Origin: Lysinibacillus xylanilyticus
GTDB taxonomy: Bacteria > Bacillota > Bacilli > Bacillales_A > Planococcaceae
DNA length: 64,000 nt
Assembly (NCBI RefSeq): GCF_001183605.1
Contig: NZ_LFXJ01000005.1
Location: forward strand, 496,001 to 560,000
Reading direction: 5' to 3'
Under the pieces are notes generated by a model. The model did no database searches. It saw only the letters and a list, made by a program, of their open reading frames with translations, and was not told the DNA's origin. Every line of letters begins with the position of its first letter. Position 1 is the first letter of the stretch. This document shows, one piece after another, positions 60,667 through 64,000 of this stretch. The translations under genes were made by a program, and so were the position numbers.

Positions 60667-60697
60667 GTGTAAAGAAATAACAAAGGGAGGGATTTCA

Positions 60698-61075
60698 ATG
60701 AATGAGCGTTTTTCAAAGGGGTACGAAACAATTAAACAGTATGTAACAAAGGAAGAAGCGGCGAGAATGCTTGAGGCAGATGCACTAGCTGACATCGCAC
60801 CAGATTTACGCAAAATGATTATTGAATTTGCCTATGGTGATGTTTATTCTCGACCAGGGCTAGATGCAAAAAGCCGTGCACTTGTTGTCATTACAGCAGT
60901 AGTAACTCAAGGTGCTACCCCACAAACAAAAACACATATTAAACGAGGTCTACATGCAGGTTTGACACAGACAGAAATTGTGGAAGCATTATTACAATTA
61001 GTACCATACATTGGTTTTCCACGTGTCCAAAATGCTTTAACCATTGCGCAACAGGTTTTTAAAGAAGACGCCTAA
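60698..61075 (+). CDS. Carboxymuconolactone decarboxylase family protein
   Basis: 125 residues from the ATG at 60698 with AGGGAGGGA before. Helical CMD fold: DLRKMIIEFAYGDVYSRPGL, KSRALVVITAVVTQGATPQTKTHI, then GLTQTEIVEALLQLVPYIGFPRV. It has no CxxC, so it is not an AhpD peroxidase but the PcaC-like type. A decarboxylase role is family-based only; no protocatechuate genes are nearby. Monocistronic. Confidence 0.85.
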   Translation: MNERFSKGYETIKQYVTKEEAARMLEADALADIAPDLRKMIIEFAYGDVYSRPGLDAKSRALVVITAVVTQGATPQTKTHIKRGLHAGLTQTEIVEALLQLVPYIGFPRVQNALTIAQQVFKEDA

Positions 61076-61219
61076 AATAAAACTCTGCATTTTCGTGAAG
61101 TTTTATTCTTGAAGAAGCCACTGTTGTTAAAAATGCTCTTCACATGAATAAACACTTACGAAACGGTTCATATTAAGAGAGGAATCACTTATTAATCTAA
61201 TGTGATTAGGAGGATGTAG

Positions 61220-61279
61220 AATGAGTAGTCAAACACCCAAAGACCAGGAATCTCAGGAAAGTCCGCCACAGTTGTATTA
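61220..61279 (+). other. Possible 19-residue peptide ORF, maybe a frameshifted small gene
   Basis: An ATG with a perfect AGGAGG ribosome site begins a 19-codon frame (SSQTPKDQESQESPPQLY). In another frame, protein-like reading continues as SATVVLGELLKNLK to a stop at 61303. One indel would join them into a protein of about 28 residues. The rest of 61076-61500 holds only the terminator below. Confidence 0.3.
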
Positions 61280-61395
61280 GGTGAGCTTCTAAAAAATCTT
61301 AAGTAATTTGGTGAGGCAGAGGATATTCTGTTTTGCTGTAGCTTAAGAAGAAGCAAAAAACAATACAGATATAATCAATAGAAATAAGTGTTCTT

Positions 61396-61426
61396 GGATC
61401 CAGAATTTTTCTGGGTCCTTTTTTAT
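61396..61426 (+). terminator. Terminator before the GntR gene
   Basis: GGATCCAGAA / TTCTGGGTCC stem (one G-U), then TTTTTTATTT. Confidence 0.8.
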
Positions 61427-61581
61427 TTAACATTAATTGCCCTAAAACCCGATTGGTGAGAAGAGGAACGCACCGATTAATTATCACTTTATAGAAGAAT
61501 TTGACTTTTTCAGAAAACTGTATTACTCTAAGTATGACAGATTTCTGTTTGGTGATAAGCGATACAGATTGGAGGGAGAAA

Positions 61582-61959
61582 ATGAATATTCATTTAGATC
61601 CAAGCAGTGAATTACAGCTCTATAAACAGTTATCGAATCAGTTAATTGAGTTAATTGCTAAGGGAAAGCTAAAAAATGGTGACACATTACCTTCAGTTCG
61701 TTCAATGGCTTCGGATTTAGGTATTAATGTTAGCACAGTTAGTAAGAGCTATCATGAACTTGAAGAAAAAAGGTTAATCGAATTAAAGCCGAAAGCAAAG
61801 GCTATCATTATCGGTGGTCAAAAAAAAGAACTGGAAGAGACGGAAGTTGAAAAAGTAGAAAATGCATTAAAACCAATTATGGCAGAGGCCTTTGCACGTG
61901 GTCTCGAAAAAGATCAGATGACAAGTTTGTTTCATCGAATTTTAAAACAATGGAAGTAG
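61582..61959 (+). CDS. GntR-family regulator, YtrA type
   Basis: 125 residues from the ATG at 61582 with GGAGGGA before. DNA-binding domain: ELQLYKQLSNQLIELI then NGDTLPSVRSMASDLGINVSTVSKSYHELE split across residues 36-65, typical of the short YtrA subfamily, with no large ligand domain. Such genes pair with a membrane protein; here the DUF1648 gene follows after 7 nt. It likely regulates its own operon. Confidence 0.88.
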   Translation: MNIHLDPSSELQLYKQLSNQLIELIAKGKLKNGDTLPSVRSMASDLGINVSTVSKSYHELEEKRLIELKPKAKAIIIGGQKKELEETEVEKVENALKPIMAEAFARGLEKDQMTSLFHRILKQWK

Positions 61960-61966
61960 GGGAAAT

Positions 61967-63046
61967 ATGCTTTTTATATTAAGCATCTTCATCTTTGCAG
62001 GGGTACTGGAAACAGTAACACCATATTTGTCGAGAAAAACAACAGTGTTTGGTGTGTCAATTCCAGAGCCCTATGTGCAACATCAGCAATTACAACTATT
62101 TAAAAAGCACTACAGCATGTTTGTAGGGAGCATCGCAGCTGCATTTCTTTTAGGCCAAATTTTACTATTATTGACGTCCATTCAGGAAGAGAAATTTGTT
62201 TTACTATCCTTTATATTCCTATGTGTCATGTTTCTCCTATCAGCTGCTCTTTCTATGTCTTATCATATAAAAATAAAAAAACTAAAAAAACAAGAAAATT
62301 GGGAGGCACATGTCAAAACTGTTTATGTGACGGATCTATCTTTACGTGATAGAGATGAAGTACTTTCACCTATATTTTTCGCATTACCAATTATTATCAC
62401 GTTAGCGTTGATTACCTTTACCTATATGAATTACAATGCCATTCCGGATGTGTTTGCAACCCATTGGAATGCAGCAGGTGAGGCAGACGGTTGGACTGAA
62501 AAAACGTGGATCTCTGTAATTGTCATGCCACTTATTTTACTAGGGACACAAATTAGCTTATTCATTATAAGTTTTGGTATGAAAAGTGCCAAAATTCAAT
62601 TGAGCGCACAGGCGAAAGAAGCTTCGGCCAATAGAGAGCTTACTCAGCGTAAATATGGCAGCTGGTATTTAGCGGCGATTAATTATAATATGACCATTCT
62701 TTTTGTTGTTTTACATTACACGACAGTGATTTTAAAAGATCAAACAGCTCCTTATTTCTTCCCTCTTTTTATTGTATCTATGATCGTTTCTTTAGGGGGA
62801 CTTATCCTCTTCAATTGGAAATTAAGTAAAAGTAATGAGCGCTTTGATGATTTACATACAAACGAAACAGCTTCAGCCGATGATCGATACTGGAAATGGG
62901 GTATTTTTTATAGTAATAAAAATGACCCTTCACTATTAGTAGAAAAGAAATACGGTATTGGTTGGACTGTGAATATGGCGAATAAATGGAGCTATATCAT
63001 TTTACTTGTCATATTTTTACCAATCTTGTTAGTCATTTTCATATAG
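61967..63046 (+). CDS. DUF1648-type polytopic membrane protein
   Basis: 359 residues with about eight to nine helices. The central MNYNAIPDVFATHWNAAGEADGW near 150-172 is the DUF1648 block; helices include LSIFIFAGVLETVTPYL and AAINYNMTILFVVLHYTTVIL. Paired with YtrA-type regulators in Bacillus. Possible role in envelope stress; unknown. Ribosome site GTAGGGGAAAT. Confidence 0.82.
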   Translation: MLFILSIFIFAGVLETVTPYLSRKTTVFGVSIPEPYVQHQQLQLFKKHYSMFVGSIAAAFLLGQILLLLTSIQEEKFVLLSFIFLCVMFLLSAALSMSYHIKIKKLKKQENWEAHVKTVYVTDLSLRDRDEVLSPIFFALPIIITLALITFTYMNYNAIPDVFATHWNAAGEADGWTEKTWISVIVMPLILLGTQISLFIISFGMKSAKIQLSAQAKEASANRELTQRKYGSWYLAAINYNMTILFVVLHYTTVILKDQTAPYFFPLFIVSMIVSLGGLILFNWKLSKSNERFDDLHTNETASADDRYWKWGIFYSNKNDPSLLVEKKYGIGWTVNMANKWSYIILLVIFLPILLVIFI

Positions 63047-63060
63047 AGGGAGAGATTTTA

Positions 63061-64000
63061 TGAAAAAACTTATAGTTTTATGTTGTGCACTTTTATTATT
63101 AGCAGCATGCGCTCAGAAGGAAGACAACACAAAAGGGAAAGAGACGAAAGGGGACAATAAAATGAATGAACAACTAATAGGTAAATGGGAAGGGAATATT
63201 GAGACACCGAATGGAGCATTTCCAATTATCGTTGATTTGCAAAAAGATAACGGGAAACTATCAGTACCTGGGCAAGGGAATTATCCATTTAAAAGCATTA
63301 CATATAATGGAGATCAAGTGAATGTTTCCATCAACTTAAATGGCTCTGCAATTGAAATTAATGGCACATTAAAAGATGGGCAAATAGAAGCAACATTCCA
63401 ACAAAATGGTGGCAAATTCCCACTTGTCTTAAAGCCATTCAAAGAACAGCCAAAACAACCAGTTACGTATGAAACGTTAAAGATTCCTGTTCAAAATGGT
63501 GAGTTAACAGCGGCTCTTCAAAAGGCTAGTAACGAGCCATCTCCAGTTGCGCTTATTATAGCAGGCTCTGGTCCAACGGATAAGGATGGAAATTCAGCCT
63601 TAGCTGGTAAAAATAATAGCTTAAAAATGATTGCAGAAGGCTTAGCAAAAGATGGTATTGCAACTGTTCGCTATGATAAACGTGGAATTGGCGATAATCA
63701 ATCCCTTTTAACAAAGGAAGAGGATTTAACGATCGACCAATACGTAGATGACGCAGTTCAAGTAATAAATACCCTGTTAGCCGACAAAGCTTATTCAAGT
63801 GTTCATATTATTGGTCATAGCGAAGGCTCACTGATCGGTTTGCTAGCCGCACAAAAAGCAAAGGTAGAGTCCTTTGTTTCCATCGCAGGCACTGGAAGAC
63901 CAATAGATGAAGTTCTGTTAGAGCAAGTAAAAGGTCAGTTTACACCAGCCCTTCTAAAAGAATCAACAGATGCTCTTGCATCCTTGAAAAAAGGCGAGCT
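63061..64000 (+). CDS. Lipoprotein with C-terminal alpha/beta hydrolase domain, partial (runs off the window)
   Basis: At least 313 residues, open to the right edge. N-terminal lipoprotein signal KKLIVLCCALLLLAAC with lipobox LAAC at residue 17. Residues 35-125 form a DUF-like beta domain (LIGKWEGNIETPNGAFPIIVDL) similar to those attached to Bacillus secreted hydrolases. From residue 145 an alpha/beta hydrolase follows: PVALIIAGSGPTDKDGN near 165, TVRYDKRGIG near 203 and the nucleophile elbow IIGHSEGSLIGLLA near 243. The Asp-His part lies beyond the window. GGAGAGATT ribosome site; operon with gntR and the DUF1648 gene. Confidence 0.85.

Overview
The window comes from an AT-rich, spore-forming Bacillota chromosome, most likely Lysinibacillus or a close relative in the Bacillaceae/Planococcaceae. 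The signs are Bacillus-like gene order (ycsG-ycsI; namA/yqjM-proI/yqjO-yqjP-yqjQ; argG-argH), a sporulation-type diadenylate cyclase (CdaS), strong AGGAGG ribosome sites with many TTG/GTG starts, T-box and cobalamin riboswitches, and intergenic repeat families of the kind found in these genomes. No rRNA, tRNA or CRISPR array was seen.

Layout. 1-3.9 kb: end of an NRAMP-type transporter, the hydro-lyase YcsI, an orphan MocR/GabR-type PLP regulator flanked by GTGGATGGTTA-type direct repeats, and yfmQ. 4-8.1 kb: proline catabolism (putB, rocA) around a regulator that looks like a sigma-54 activator but has lost its ATPase and sigma-54 motifs. 8.3-9.0 kb: a decay scar joining a proline-racemase head to a BrnQ-type transporter tail. 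9.4-14.7 kb: a DUF4261 gene, then a small surface-sugar cluster (UDP-GlcNAc 4,6-dehydratase, RmlD-like reductase, two glycosyltransferases). 15.1-18.7 kb: a large secreted subtilisin-like protease.

18.9-38.5 kb is the core: cobalamin biosynthesis. Two divergent cobalamin riboswitches sit back to back. One controls cbiMNQO (cobalt uptake) on the minus strand; the other controls a 17-gene plus-strand operon (cbiW-H60-X-J-C-D-ET-L-F-G-A, sirC, cobA, a nitroreductase-family gene, cobO, cobQ, a SAM methyltransferase). Together they encode the anaerobic (cobalt-early) route from uroporphyrinogen III to adenosylcobyric acid. Nucleotide-loop genes are not in the window. A minisatellite of 42-bp units, open in all six frames, sits inside the operon just before cobQ.

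38.5-40 kb: an intact IS3/IS150-type insertion sequence between the cob operon and rnz (RNase Z). 41-45 kb: a divergent TetR/MFS drug-efflux pair, a small membrane protein and a decayed patch with a truncated amino-acid ABC ATPase, then cdaS. 45.5-48.6 kb: a MarR-led oxidative/aromatic detoxification set (ring-cleaving dioxygenase, LLM monooxygenase, FMN reductase). 48.7-53 kb: DUF2332, LysR, a histidine-kinase remnant abutting a dispersed repeat, and a DUF2167 membrane protein with a small partner. 53.1-57.4 kb: the yqjM-proI-yqjP-yqjQ block, where proC/proI is preceded by a proline T-box (CCU specifier) and a 36-bp minisatellite inside its leader. 57.8-60.5 kb: argG-argH with ArgR-type operator candidates. 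60.7-64 kb: a carboxymuconolactone-decarboxylase-family protein, a GntR/DUF1648 pair and the start of a lipoprotein alpha/beta hydrolase running off the window.

The most unusual signals are the motif-dead sigma-54-type regulator, the MocR repeat array, the two minisatellites placed in transcribed leaders or operon junctions (cobQ and proC), and the two unexplained enzymes at the end of the cobalamin operon.
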